From: JAJDZL01 sp965220665
Lineage (GTDB): Bacteria > Pseudomonadota > Gammaproteobacteria > Arenicellales > JAJDZL01
Direction of reading: 5' to 3'
DNA length: 64,000 nucleotides
NCBI GenBank assembly: GCA_965220665.1
Contig: CBDCQQ010000004.1
Location: 682,001-746,000, forward strand
Positions within the stretch are counted from its first letter, which is position 1, and each line of letters opens with the position of its first letter. Made by a program: the position numbers and the translations under genes. This document shows positions 52,070 through 60,953 of this stretch, in pieces. A model generated the notes under the pieces. The model did not search any database. It had not been told where the DNA came from and worked only from the letters and a program-made list of their open reading frames with translations.

Positions 52070-52822
52070 TCAGTTCAATTGATTCAGTATGGCTGATAAT
52101 TGTGCGTAATTCTTACAGACTGCATCAGCAGTTGTATTTTCAGCATCCGCATCGCGCGTTGCAGTGAAAAGTATGGCCCGCATGCCTAATGCGTGAGCCC
52201 CTTGAATATCGTTGTGTTCGCGATCTCCGATGTGAACTGAATCTTCAAAACGTGCAGCCAGGCCATCGAGTGCCCTGGCAAATATGTCACGGTGTGGCTT
52301 TGAGCGTCCGACTTCGTCTGAAAAGGCAAATGCTCTGAAATACTGCTTGAGTTCGTGTTTTTCGAGCCACATCCGAAGACCGGTTCCCGGGGTATTGATG
52401 GTATCCGAAACGACAGCAAGTGGAAACTCTCTGGAAATTTCAGCTAAAGCTCCGTGGACTCCTTCGATGGGTAGCGGTGGGGTCTTAACTTCGAGTGACT
52501 CCAATGCTTCAACCGTTTCTTCAAAACACTTATCAGGAAGTTCAATGTTCAGATTCAACAGCACTCGATTCAATCTTTGAGAAACTGTCCAGGTTACAAA
52601 GTTATCGTGCCAAACCTGATTGAATTCAGCACTAATGTCTTCGTAAGCAGACTTCACCTTCTCCAGCGGCAATGGTGAGACTTCGTTTACCGCTTTCCAA
52701 ACAAGAAAATGCCGCTCTTCCCGTTTAGTTCGAAGCCCCAATTCCTTGCGAATGGGTTCATCGGAATCATCGTTGATCACGGTGTCCCACAAATCAAAAG
52801 TAATCGCTTTAATTGATTTCAA
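52070..52822 (-). CDS. HAD superfamily hydrolase
   Basis: The 250-residue protein follows the HAD plan. Motif I is ITFDLWDTV with the nucleophilic D10. The usual second acidic position is W, as in many FDLWDT-type members. Motif II is LAVVSDTINT, motif III is the K in GRSKPHRDIF, and motif IV reads VHIGDREHNDIQGAHALGM. A helical cap lies between about residues 20 and 100. Substrates may be phosphoesters or haloacids and cannot be told apart here. It is upstream of the amidotransferase in the same direction and likely co-transcribed. Confidence 0.87.
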   Translation of the reverse strand: MKSIKAITFDLWDTVINDDSDEPIRKELGLRTKREERHFLVWKAVNEVSPLPLEKVKSAYEDISAEFNQVWHDNFVTWTVSQRLNRVLLNLNIELPDKCFEETVEALESLEVKTPPLPIEGVHGALAEISREFPLAVVSDTINTPGTGLRMWLEKHELKQYFRAFAFSDEVGRSKPHRDIFARALDGLAARFEDSVHIGDREHNDIQGAHALGMRAILFTATRDADAENTTADAVCKNYAQLSAILNQLN

Positions 52823-52930
52823 TGTCAGTACCTCATCCCTGTGAATTCTCAGACCTCCCTGTCCGAGCTGCCGACCCTATCCAAGGTCTTGCAGTTCAAG
52901 TAATCTTGAAATTAAACTTTATTTTTTTGA

Positions 52931-52952
52931 AAAAATTCGAAATTTCGAATTC
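52931..52952 (-). terminator. Palindromic terminator downstream of the ferredoxin reductase
   Basis: AATTCGAAATTTCGAATT (52934-52951) is a perfect 18-base palindrome that can fold with a 4-base loop. On the minus strand it is followed by a run of T. It lies 80 bases beyond the reductase stop codon. Confidence 0.5.
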
Positions 52953-53029
52953 AAGGTCCAAAAGAAACAGTAAGGGCAAATTCATCAACCGGCCTTTACG
53001 CGATAATTTCACGTGAAGAAGTCCGGTGC

Positions 53030-54073
53030 TTAGCCAAATCGGTCAAATCTCATTTTTCTTGCAGACACCTTCCGTTCCATGACCAACATTTTCTGGGAAG
53101 TTTCAACGGCGAGTGGCGGACCGGCAACAAACACCACTGTTATCTCGGATAAATCTCCAAGAACTTCATTCGCCACATCGCTCAGATATCCTTCAGAAAT
53201 CTCCAAATTGAGATAATCACTCGTTAGAGAACCACTTCCATCTGGCTCAACCAGTGCGACAATAACCCTTAGATTTTTGTGTCTGCCCGCGAGCAAATTT
53301 AGTTCATCCAAAAAAAAGACATCCTGCGGTCCATTGAGACCAAAAACGACATCTCCCCGATACTTTTCGAAGTGCCCGCAACTTGAGGCATGCCGGAGAA
53401 TGGCCATAATTCCAGCAATGCCAGACCCGCCTGCCAAAACAATGAAGTCACCATCACTTTCCGGCGCGAAAACAGCCCGTCCAACAGGTCCGAAACCCAT
53501 CAATTCATGACCATCCCTATTCTCCTGAAAAAGCCAATCGGTAAACTTTCCACCGGAAATATGTTTCACCACAAAATCAAGCGATTGAGTCGGTTCAGCG
53601 GAATAATTTGTCATTGAATAGGCGCGGTAACCAGGAATACCCTCCAGTTGTACTGTAGCAAACTGTCCCGCCAGAAACTGAACTGGCTGTGATAAATGGT
53701 ATTCAAACACCGCTACATTCGGATTCAGGATTCGGTGGTTCCTGATCACCCCCTTTAAGGTTCCGGGCTGAGGCTTGGGGACTGGCGACGGTACTGCGGG
53801 TCGAACTTTAATGTGTACATCAGACTCAGCAAAGGCCTGGCACATCAGAAACTCGTTTCGCTCTTCTCTGACAATTTTGTTGCCTAGAGCCTCCGGCCAC
53901 AGCGAGGAAACCTTGCCAGACACCAAAACCGCCTTACAGGTACCGCAAACTCCGCTTGCACAATCATGTGCCAAATTGAATCCATTGCTTAGTCCACAAT
54001 AGAGAAGCCTGTCTCTATTGGATACAAGCATTTCCTGCACACCCTGTCGTTCTTCCAACTTGACTCTAAACAT
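53030..54073 (-). CDS. Ferredoxin-FAD/NAD reductase component of an oxygenase
   Basis: The 347-residue protein has an N-terminal plant-type [2Fe-2S] domain (HDCASGVCGTCKAVLVSG at about residues 36-53 and FLMCQ near 75). It continues with an FNR-type reductase: FAD motif YRAYSMTNYS near residue 148 and NAD motif VLAGGSGIAGIMAIL near residue 210. This order is that of BenC/XylZ/DmpP-like electron-transfer subunits for Rieske or di-iron oxygenases. No oxygenase gene is adjacent. In this context a Rieske betaine or stachydrine demethylase elsewhere is a reasonable guess but unproven. It is followed by a palindromic terminator. Confidence 0.88.
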   Translation of the reverse strand: MFRVKLEERQGVQEMLVSNRDRLLYCGLSNGFNLAHDCASGVCGTCKAVLVSGKVSSLWPEALGNKIVREERNEFLMCQAFAESDVHIKVRPAVPSPVPKPQPGTLKGVIRNHRILNPNVAVFEYHLSQPVQFLAGQFATVQLEGIPGYRAYSMTNYSAEPTQSLDFVVKHISGGKFTDWLFQENRDGHELMGFGPVGRAVFAPESDGDFIVLAGGSGIAGIMAILRHASSCGHFEKYRGDVVFGLNGPQDVFFLDELNLLAGRHKNLRVIVALVEPDGSGSLTSDYLNLEISEGYLSDVANEVLGDLSEITVVFVAGPPLAVETSQKMLVMERKVSARKMRFDRFG

Positions 54074-54235
54074 TTCCCCTGTATTTCAACCTACCATCAA
54101 TTTCGTTGATTTGACTGCCAGCAAAATGGTCATGACATTGTAGTGATCAAGTTGTGCGTGAATAGCACCAATCTTCCAATCTTGCTACCTGGAACATTAA
54201 GGCAAAGCAAAGCCAAATTCTAAGTTGGTATGGTG

Positions 54236-54284
54236 CCTGACAACAGGCTCGGCGAGTGGAAGCCACTGTCTGAAGCCTGTCAGG
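54236..54284. other. Structured element between nnrS and the ferredoxin reductase
   Basis: CCTGAC-AGGCT (54236-54249, with a 3-base bulge) pairs with AGCCTGTCAGG (54274-54284), and inside it AGTGG/CCACT (54255-54267) forms a second hairpin. There is no T-run. It may be a processed leader, an RNA regulatory element or a small repeat. It lies about 160 bases upstream of the reductase start and 46 bases after the nnrS stop. Confidence 0.4.
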
Positions 54285-54330
54285 GTCTCGATACAGCGCG
54301 TGTCGGTAAGGCGCACAATTAACCTATGGG

Positions 54331-55509
54331 TCAGGTTTCCGCCTCGACATGCGTAAACAGCAGCATCGGAGTATATAGGATTACAAAGACCACAAATGAT
54401 GCGACCCAGGCATAGGAAGCGACCTGCATTAGCATCAGTACACTTCCTAGCTCGACAATCGTGGCGAGCCGCGCAAGAACTGAGATGATCATTAGTACGT
54501 AAATGGCCTGGGTGGTTGGCGGTGCAGTCAGTTCCCGTCCGCTATGACCGCGGATTGCGCGCGTCATCACCGCTAGTGTCATCAAACCGATCGCGCCGGT
54601 AGACCAGGCATGCAGTGCTGCGCCAATTGGAATGGTTTGCGGCAAGATGACGGAGCAGCCAACAACAAGGAACCCAAGGGGAATGAACAGGTACCCAATG
54701 TGTAAAACGAAAACAAGTGGCTCTCGTAAGGTATCGAGCCCCGACCATCGAGAAAGGCGTACGATGTGCACGAATCCAGCTCCGATGAGTGCTGCACCAA
54801 CCAAATTATGACCCGGCAATACAACCCAGCTGACCAGTGAGACAACTGAGAATGCAAGCGCAAAAATATCAACAGCATTGAACGTCACTGGCAAGTTTTC
54901 GCTGCCCTGCTTGACAAGCCAGTTGTGCGTAAAGGCCGGAATAATCCGACCGCCAATCAGCATGATTAAGGTAACAATGAGCGCTAATGCAGCCCGTGTT
55001 GAATCAAGCGGATAGTTTCCATGAATCACTTCAATATGAAACCAGATATTTGTCGCTGTGAACAGGGCAAGAATAACCAGAATCTTGTAATTTCGGCGAT
55101 TCTCTCCAGCGGTTATTTCCCGAGCCGCAATGAGCACAATTGAAATGAGAAACAAACTGTCAATGACGGCGGCTGCTACCAAACCCAGTGTACCCGCAAA
55201 TCCGATCGCCACCCGACCGCTCAACCAAATCACAAAGAGTACTGCCAGAGTAACACCCTGCACCGGTGCGCGGCCGGTCCAGTTCGGAATGGCTGTCAGT
55301 AGAAATCCAGTCAGCACTGCGGCGACATACCCGAAAATGAACTCATGGGCGTGCCACCCAAATGCACCATAAGGTGTTGCAAAGGATAGGTGCCCGGCTA
55401 ACAGACCCATCCACAATACCATTGCGATAGCTGCCCACAGCGCGGCGACCCAGAAAAACGGCCGGAAGCCGTAGCCAAAGAAAAATGAAATGCGAGCACC
55501 AGTGTCCAT
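54331..55509 (-). CDS. nnrS: NnrS family heme-copper-type membrane protein
   Basis: The 392-residue protein has about twelve hydrophobic segments and matches NnrS: FFFGYGFRPFFWVAALWAAI at the start, AFGWHAHEFIFGYVAAVLTG, FLLTAIPNWTGRAPVQG and LIMLIGGRIIPAFTHNWL. NnrS is a heme- and copper-containing membrane protein that protects against nitric oxide stress in several proteobacteria. ATG at 55509 gives the usual N-terminus; an in-frame GTG at 55536 is possible. An nnrU scrap is just upstream, so an nnrS-nnrU unit probably existed here. Confidence 0.9.
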   Translation of the reverse strand: MDTGARISFFFGYGFRPFFWVAALWAAIAMVLWMGLLAGHLSFATPYGAFGWHAHEFIFGYVAAVLTGFLLTAIPNWTGRAPVQGVTLAVLFVIWLSGRVAIGFAGTLGLVAAAVIDSLFLISIVLIAAREITAGENRRNYKILVILALFTATNIWFHIEVIHGNYPLDSTRAALALIVTLIMLIGGRIIPAFTHNWLVKQGSENLPVTFNAVDIFALAFSVVSLVSWVVLPGHNLVGAALIGAGFVHIVRLSRWSGLDTLREPLVFVLHIGYLFIPLGFLVVGCSVILPQTIPIGAALHAWSTGAIGLMTLAVMTRAIRGHSGRELTAPPTTQAIYVLMIISVLARLATIVELGSVLMLMQVASYAWVASFVVFVILYTPMLLFTHVEAET

Positions 55510-55599
55510 ATTCAGCCTTGCCACCACCAAAACCAAACATAGGTAACGATTCCTGCACCATTGCGTCGCATTGAATTCTCGGTTATCGTCATTTTGGTT

Positions 55600-55830
55600 T
55601 TACATGAACTGATCGCGGAAAATTGCAGAATTGAATCCGATTCGATTTTTCAGCCACTGCTCCGGACTGAGCCTTAGACGCGCGCGAAAATCCAACAAAG
55701 GCATATCCACTTCAGCGAGTGTCGCAATTGCGCCGAATAAAATCAATGATACAACTTCCCTAATGGACAGAATATGTGCCGTAGCCCAGAATAAATACCA
55801 GAGTACCGGGTGGTGCGTGATTGAGATCAT
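55600..55830 (-). pseudogene. NnrU-like C-terminal remnant
   Basis: The frame reads MISITHHPVLWYLFWATAHI, LSIREVVSLILFGAIATLA and VDMPLLDFRARLRLSPEQW. This is the conserved RHPxLxxxxxWAxxHL...LLFG region of NnrU, followed by the usual DxRxR tail. The N-terminal half, with its first membrane spans, is absent upstream, so this appears to be a truncated second nnrU next to nnrS. Alternatively it could be a short membrane protein in its own right. Confidence 0.55.
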
Positions 55831-56008
55831 CGCAGTTCCGGCGGCAGATGCATTTCTCCGCCAAAACCAACCAAAAGGCTATGGTTGTGTGAAACAATCC
55901 AGTCACTGCACATCAGAACCAACTGAAATAAAATTCGTAGCGTGGTAAACACCTTCAAAGTGCCCTTACCGCGACACTTCGGTAAATTTAGAATCAGGGT
56001 GAATAGAC

Positions 56009-56878
56009 ATGGACGCGTCAAAACCTAGTAAAACAGCAGATCTCGTCGCAGCAGCTCGGGCTCGCCACATCAAAATCTACAATCCACCTATATTCGTGGA
56101 CCCATTCGCCATTCATTTTTGCGGAAAGGGCTGGCGAAGAATCTTGGGTTCCAAGTTCCTGACTTGGTTCGTGATTGACTTCATGCTCAAGGACATTCTC
56201 CCCCTGGCACCTTGGATTGCAACCAGAGCACGCTATTGTGAGGACATCGTTGATTCAATGATTGAACAAGGCGTGGAGCAATATGTGATCATTGGCGCAG
56301 GATATGATTCATTCGCGATGCGAAGAAAAGACCTGCAAATTCGATTAACAGTTTTTGAACTCGACCAACCAGGTACCTAGCAGGAGAAGTTCAGGAGAAT
56401 GGCTGAGTTCAGCATCCCGAAACCAAAAAACGTACGTTATGTCGATTCAGATTTAAACGAAGTGCCACTCTTTACAGCCCTGAAAGAGAATGGATTTGAC
56501 ACCTCAAAACCAACCGCCTTCTCTTGGTTTGGCGTAACTTACTACCTTCCGCGCGAAACCGTCGTGCAGACTTTGCAGAGTGTTGCAGATAACTCGGCAA
56601 AGGGTTCGGCATTATTTTTCGATTTTCGCGTTTTACTTGAACAAGTGACAAGCGAATGGGTTGTGGCTCACCGGAAAATAGCGAAATTTGTAGCAAGACG
56701 TGGAGAACCGTTTCTTACGGAATTCGCGCCCGATGAATTGTCTGAGTTGGTCCTTAACTGTGGGTTTAGCAGTACGGACATCCCTGATACCGACACAATC
56801 AATCTGCAATACTTCTCAAAGATGCCAGCCTCGCAAAAGGTTACACCGACTTTTCGACTCTGTCACGCCATTTGCTAG
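56009..56878 (+). pseudogene. Leucine carboxyl methyltransferase-like (TIGR00027-type) gene split by one amber codon
   Basis: The first part (56009-56377) encodes SKTADLVAAARARHIKIYNP and the SAM motif QYVIIGAGYDSFAMRRKD. It ends FELDQPGT followed by TAG (56378-56380). The frame then continues without a shift: QEKFRRMAEFSIPKPKNVRY, VDSDLNEVPLFTALKENGFD, FSWFGVTYYLPRETVVQTL, to a stop at 56878. Family members have an uninterrupted HPATQxxKRRRL-like stretch here, so TAG replaces the glutamine codon. Intact, it would be a SAM-dependent O-methyltransferase of about 289 residues. As written it is a recent pseudogene unless the codon is read through. Confidence 0.87.
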
Positions 56879-57137
56879 TTTGAATACAAGGTCTGTAACC
56901 AACTCACTGACAAGGATTGAAGCTGTACAACGTGCCACCTGCACAATAAGTGGTAACAACTCCGACCGGTAGAGTTGATTGCGATGGGTAAACTACGGAC
57001 TGAATGGGAAATGATTGTCAGAAATCTGCCAAAAGATGGATTCTCCCGCTTTCAGAACTTTGATATGCACATCTGACTTCGCAAGTCACCGGCTTTCGAA
57101 AATCCAATTTGAACCAGTGAGTCGGGACGAGTTTTAT

Positions 57138-57659
57138 TCACATGTTGAATTCCATTGAACTCAGACGACACCATTCCCAGAAATCGGCACCAAAACTCTG
57201 CAATACGTAGACGGTAAAACCGTCACCCATGCAATGAATGGTTGCACCCAAATGACCGATAACGCTCGAAATAACGTCACCAGATTCCATCGAGTCGACG
57301 TCAGCTGGACAACCTTTCTTCAGAAACGTCTGACTTGAGACACCTGCGATTTGTACGGTCAGTCTTGCAGAGGATAAATCCGTAACGGTAGCGTCTGTAT
57401 CAGCCAGCAGTCCGCGCAAGCGCTGCAATGTCCATTCACCGTCTCTTTTTCGCGACTGAACCATCCACATTCCAGGACCATTGCTCAACATTTCAAAATC
57501 ATCACCTGCCACAGACCTTCCATAGGCTGGCAATAAATGTACACCAAACTCGCTCAGCCGATTACCGCAACTCTCAATTGTCAGCCCATGTACCTGGTAC
57601 AACAGGCTGAATTCAATTTCAAGAACAAGGACACTTGGAATTGACTTTCGATTAGCCAC
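57138..57659 (-). CDS. soxG: Sarcosine oxidase gamma subunit
   Basis: The 173-residue protein fits SoxG by position and pattern: FGVHLLPAYGRSVAGDDFEM, GPGMWMVQSRKRDGEWTLQR and ATVTDLSSARLTVQIAGVSS, then FLKKGCPADVDS. SoxG is the smallest lid-like GcvT-fold partner in the heterotetrameric enzyme. The GTG at 57659 is preferred because it overlaps the soxA stop by 8 bases (GTGGCTAA), the usual coupling; an ATG at 57707 would overlap by 56. It is the last gene of soxB-D-A-G. Confidence 0.87.
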   Translation of the reverse strand: MANRKSIPSVLVLEIEFSLLYQVHGLTIESCGNRLSEFGVHLLPAYGRSVAGDDFEMLSNGPGMWMVQSRKRDGEWTLQRLRGLLADTDATVTDLSSARLTVQIAGVSSQTFLKKGCPADVDSMESGDVISSVIGHLGATIHCMGDGFTVYVLQSFGADFWEWCRLSSMEFNM

Positions 57660-60639
57660 GGACTCGCTCACCTTCAGGGTCAATAAAGATATGATGAACG
57701 ACCTCAACTGGCACTTCCCTTCCGGTCAAGGGTGAGGCGGCATACATTGTCTTCCCGTAAATCAGTCGCCCATCCCTAATCAGTGCAAGACCAATTTCGC
57801 GGTTGATGTGCGGGCTGAAACATGCAGATGTGACCTGACCAACAGTCTGCGCAGACTTGCCAGCGCTGGGCTCAGCGATGATCTGGGCACCGCGCGGAAT
57901 CGGACTGCCGTCGATGGACTTGATGCCGACCAACTGCTTTCGCCCTTTCGCTGTCAAAGCACTTCGTTCAGCCAGCCGCTTGCCAACATAATCGCCATCA
58001 GGTTTCATCATTCGCCCAAATCCCAAGTCGGCAGCTGTTGTGCGACCGTCCAGTTCTGCTGCGACAACATGACCCTTTTCAATTCGTAGAATGGTCATTG
58101 CCTCCAAACCATAAGGGGCAATTTCCCATTCCTGTCCTGCGGCCAGAATCGTCTCCCAAACCAATTCAGCCTGCTTGGAAGGTATGTGAATTTCATACCC
58201 GAGTTCACCGGAAAAGCTCACGCGAAAAACCAGGACCGACGCATCGGCAATACGTGCCTTGATGACACCCATATAAGGCAGGTTCTCACTACTCGCCGCC
58301 TGCTCACCAATCACAGAGCCTAGAACATTTCGACTATATGGACCAGCAAGTGCCATTCCAGCCCACTGGTCGGAAATCGAGGTAAGGTGAACATGTAAAT
58401 CCGGCCACACGGTCTGCGCATAGATTTCCATGTGCTCCAGGACCGGTCCTGCATTCGCCGTTGTGGTCGTCATGTAAAACTCATTTTCAGACAGGCGGGT
58501 CGAAGTCCCATCATCAAACACAAACCCGTCCTCTCTTAGCATCAGTCCATACCGACAGCGGCCAATCTGCAGGGATTTCCAACGATTGATATAAATTCGC
58601 TCTAAAAACTCCGCTGCATCACGTCCCTGAACATCGATTTTTCCCAAAGAAGAAACATCCGTAATCCCGATTTTCTCCCTGACATGCCTGGTCTCTCGTA
58701 AGATGGCATCCTGTACGTTTTCACCCGTTCGCGGATAGTACGCCGGACGTTTCCAAACACCGGAATTTTGCAAATGAGCATGATTGCGTTCGTGCCACTG
58801 GTGAAGTGGCGTGCGCCTCACCGGGCTTAAATGCTCACCGAAGTCAACGCCAGCAAGAGCACCCAACGATACAGGTGTGTATGGCGGACGGAATGTCGTA
58901 TGTCCAACATCGGGAATTTCTGCATCTCTCAGCCGCGCAAGATTAGCCAATCCATTGATGTTGCTGGTTCGACCCTGATCAGTGCCCATGCCAAGCGTGG
59001 TATAGCGCTTGAGATGTTCGACTGAAACAAAACCCTCTGAGTACGCAAGTTCAATGTCATCAATTGTAACATCGTTTTGAATGTCGACAAACCGCTTGAC
59101 TCTACTCCCCATTCGCGGTACGCTCCATATGTGTTCCATGTCGCCTACGGACTCCTCCAGTGACGTCGGAACGGAAACTGATTCCGTTATTTCATACCCC
59201 GCCTGTCTCGCACTTTCAATTCCCGCATCACTACCCTGCCGAAGACATGCTGCCAGTGAAAACTCGCCGTTTGCACTGCCAGCGACATGCAATGCCGGAA
59301 TGTCTGCTCCCGGAACGAATGCACCGATGGAATCATCGAACTTCAGTTTTCCCTGGGCATGTGAAAACAAATGGACAGTCGGTGTCCAGCCACCAGACAC
59401 ACATACCAAATCGCACCGAATCGTGTGCGATTTTTTCTGCGAATCAACTTCTCCGGTGACCTGTCCTATTTCAACCGCCTGAACCGAGCGAAAACCTTTG
59501 GTTTTCAACACAACTGAGCCCTGAATCAACTTTGCATCACCAAGCTGCTCCAGCGCTCGCCTGCCAGGAGAATGTGTGCGAGAGTCAACCACCGCGACAA
59601 CCTGAGCACCGACTGCGTGAAGAGCGGCAACGGTCGCATAGGCACTGTCATTGTTGGTGAATACCACCGCTCGCCTGCCACTAGCCACGGCATACTTCAG
59701 TGCATATCCGCGTACTGCTGATGCCAGCATGACACCCGGCTTATCGTTGTATCCAAAAGGAATCGAACGTTCGATCGCGCCGCTGGCGACAATCACTTGC
59801 TTCGCGCGAATTTGCAGAACGCGCTGACGGACTTGTCCCGGTTCCGGTTCTGACAAGTGGTCTGAAACCCGTTCGAGGGCAACGACCATATTCTGGTCAT
59901 AGTAACCGAAAGCAGTCGTTCGTAATCGAAGATCAAAGTTCGGCATTTTCGACAGCTCACGCAATGTTTCATTCAACCACTTGTCCGCAGGCTCGTCGTT
60001 GATAACTTCGTCATCGAATCGAAGCCTGCCACCGCCATCCGCCGTTTCGTCCACCAGCATTACTTTGGCACCACTAGAGGCTGCCGACAGTGCGGCAGAC
60101 AATCCGGCAGGTCCGGCACCAACAATCAAAACATCACAAAACTCATAGGACCTTGAATAGTTGTCCGGATCAGGTTCAGTCGCTGAACTGCCGAGCCCCG
60201 CTGCCTTGCGAATAAAGTGTTCGTAAAACATCCACTTGGTCGCTGGCCACATGAAGGTCTTGTAGTAGAATCCAGCTGGCAGAAAGGGTGACATGACATT
60301 GGCGATGGCACCAAGATCAAAGTTTACGGAAGGCCAGCAATGCTGGGAATGCGCTTCCAGGCCATCGAAAAGTTCAACTTCGGTTACCCGGACATTGGGT
60401 TCTGCTCTCGCACCGGTGCGTAAACGCACCATTGCGCTGGGCTCTTCGATACCCATTCCGAATACACCGCGGGGCCTGTGATACTTGAAACTTCGTCCCA
60501 CCATCCGCACCCCATTGGCCAACAATGCTGAAGCGAGCGTATCGCCCTGAAAGCCAGAGTATTGTTTGCCATCAAACCGGAACTGGATTCGTTGAGTTCG
60601 ATCCAATGTACCGCCGGAGGAATTTCGGAAAGCAACCAT
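57652..60639 (-). CDS. soxA: Sarcosine oxidase alpha subunit
   Basis: The 995-residue protein has the full SoxA plan. The N-terminal ferredoxin-like domain contains YSGFQGDTLASALLANGVRM and VGRSFKYHRPRGVFG. The NAD-binding flavoprotein domain starts at DVLIVGAGPAGLSAALSAAS, about residue 168. From about residue 610 a GcvT-like folate domain follows (DVSSLGKIDVQGRDAAEFLE, then SFSGELGYEIHIPSKQAELV near 845). In the complex it accepts the methylene group onto tetrahydrofolate, yielding 5,10-methylene-THF. ATG at 60639 follows AGGAAA. Nothing is truncated. Confidence 0.95.
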   Translation of the reverse strand: MVAFRNSSGGTLDRTQRIQFRFDGKQYSGFQGDTLASALLANGVRMVGRSFKYHRPRGVFGMGIEEPSAMVRLRTGARAEPNVRVTEVELFDGLEAHSQHCWPSVNFDLGAIANVMSPFLPAGFYYKTFMWPATKWMFYEHFIRKAAGLGSSATEPDPDNYSRSYEFCDVLIVGAGPAGLSAALSAASSGAKVMLVDETADGGGRLRFDDEVINDEPADKWLNETLRELSKMPNFDLRLRTTAFGYYDQNMVVALERVSDHLSEPEPGQVRQRVLQIRAKQVIVASGAIERSIPFGYNDKPGVMLASAVRGYALKYAVASGRRAVVFTNNDSAYATVAALHAVGAQVVAVVDSRTHSPGRRALEQLGDAKLIQGSVVLKTKGFRSVQAVEIGQVTGEVDSQKKSHTIRCDLVCVSGGWTPTVHLFSHAQGKLKFDDSIGAFVPGADIPALHVAGSANGEFSLAACLRQGSDAGIESARQAGYEITESVSVPTSLEESVGDMEHIWSVPRMGSRVKRFVDIQNDVTIDDIELAYSEGFVSVEHLKRYTTLGMGTDQGRTSNINGLANLARLRDAEIPDVGHTTFRPPYTPVSLGALAGVDFGEHLSPVRRTPLHQWHERNHAHLQNSGVWKRPAYYPRTGENVQDAILRETRHVREKIGITDVSSLGKIDVQGRDAAEFLERIYINRWKSLQIGRCRYGLMLREDGFVFDDGTSTRLSENEFYMTTTTANAGPVLEHMEIYAQTVWPDLHVHLTSISDQWAGMALAGPYSRNVLGSVIGEQAASSENLPYMGVIKARIADASVLVFRVSFSGELGYEIHIPSKQAELVWETILAAGQEWEIAPYGLEAMTILRIEKGHVVAAELDGRTTAADLGFGRMMKPDGDYVGKRLAERSALTAKGRKQLVGIKSIDGSPIPRGAQIIAEPSAGKSAQTVGQVTSACFSPHINREIGLALIRDGRLIYGKTMYAASPLTGREVPVEVVHHIFIDPEGERVRG

Positions 60640-60663
60640 TTTTCCTGCCAGTTCCCGCGCGCG

Positions 60664-60921
60664 TCAGTCTCGAACCGGTGGTTCGCTTGAAATCACTTCA
60701 TGAGTCCAGGTATTGCGACGTACCTTGAACCATTTTCGACAGCCGCCGGTATGGTGCCACCACTCGGTGTGCTCACCACGGGGATTGTCCCGGGTGTAAA
60801 CGTAGTCATACCACTGAGCATCGCTGTCTGCCGGGTCAGGTCGCTCAACAGTCGCATCACCACGGTAGGTGAACTCGGTTTGAGCCCGTTTACCACACCA
60901 GGGACAGGGAATCAATAACAT
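60664..60921 (-). CDS. soxD: Sarcosine oxidase delta subunit
   Basis: The 85-residue protein is SoxD. IPCPWCGKRAQTEFTYRGDA provides the first zinc ligands (CPWCG at 6-10), and WWHHTGGCRKWFKVRRNTWT provides the later H and C. The family is recognised by YVYTRDNPRGEHTEWWHH. It is a zinc-binding structural subunit. It lies between soxB and soxA with gaps of 32 and 24 bases and has AGGAA ahead of its ATG. Confidence 0.95.
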   Translation of the reverse strand: MLLIPCPWCGKRAQTEFTYRGDATVERPDPADSDAQWYDYVYTRDNPRGEHTEWWHHTGGCRKWFKVRRNTWTHEVISSEPPVRD

Positions 60922-60953
60922 GCGCGTGCTGTTCCTGTATTCTGTCGATTAAG

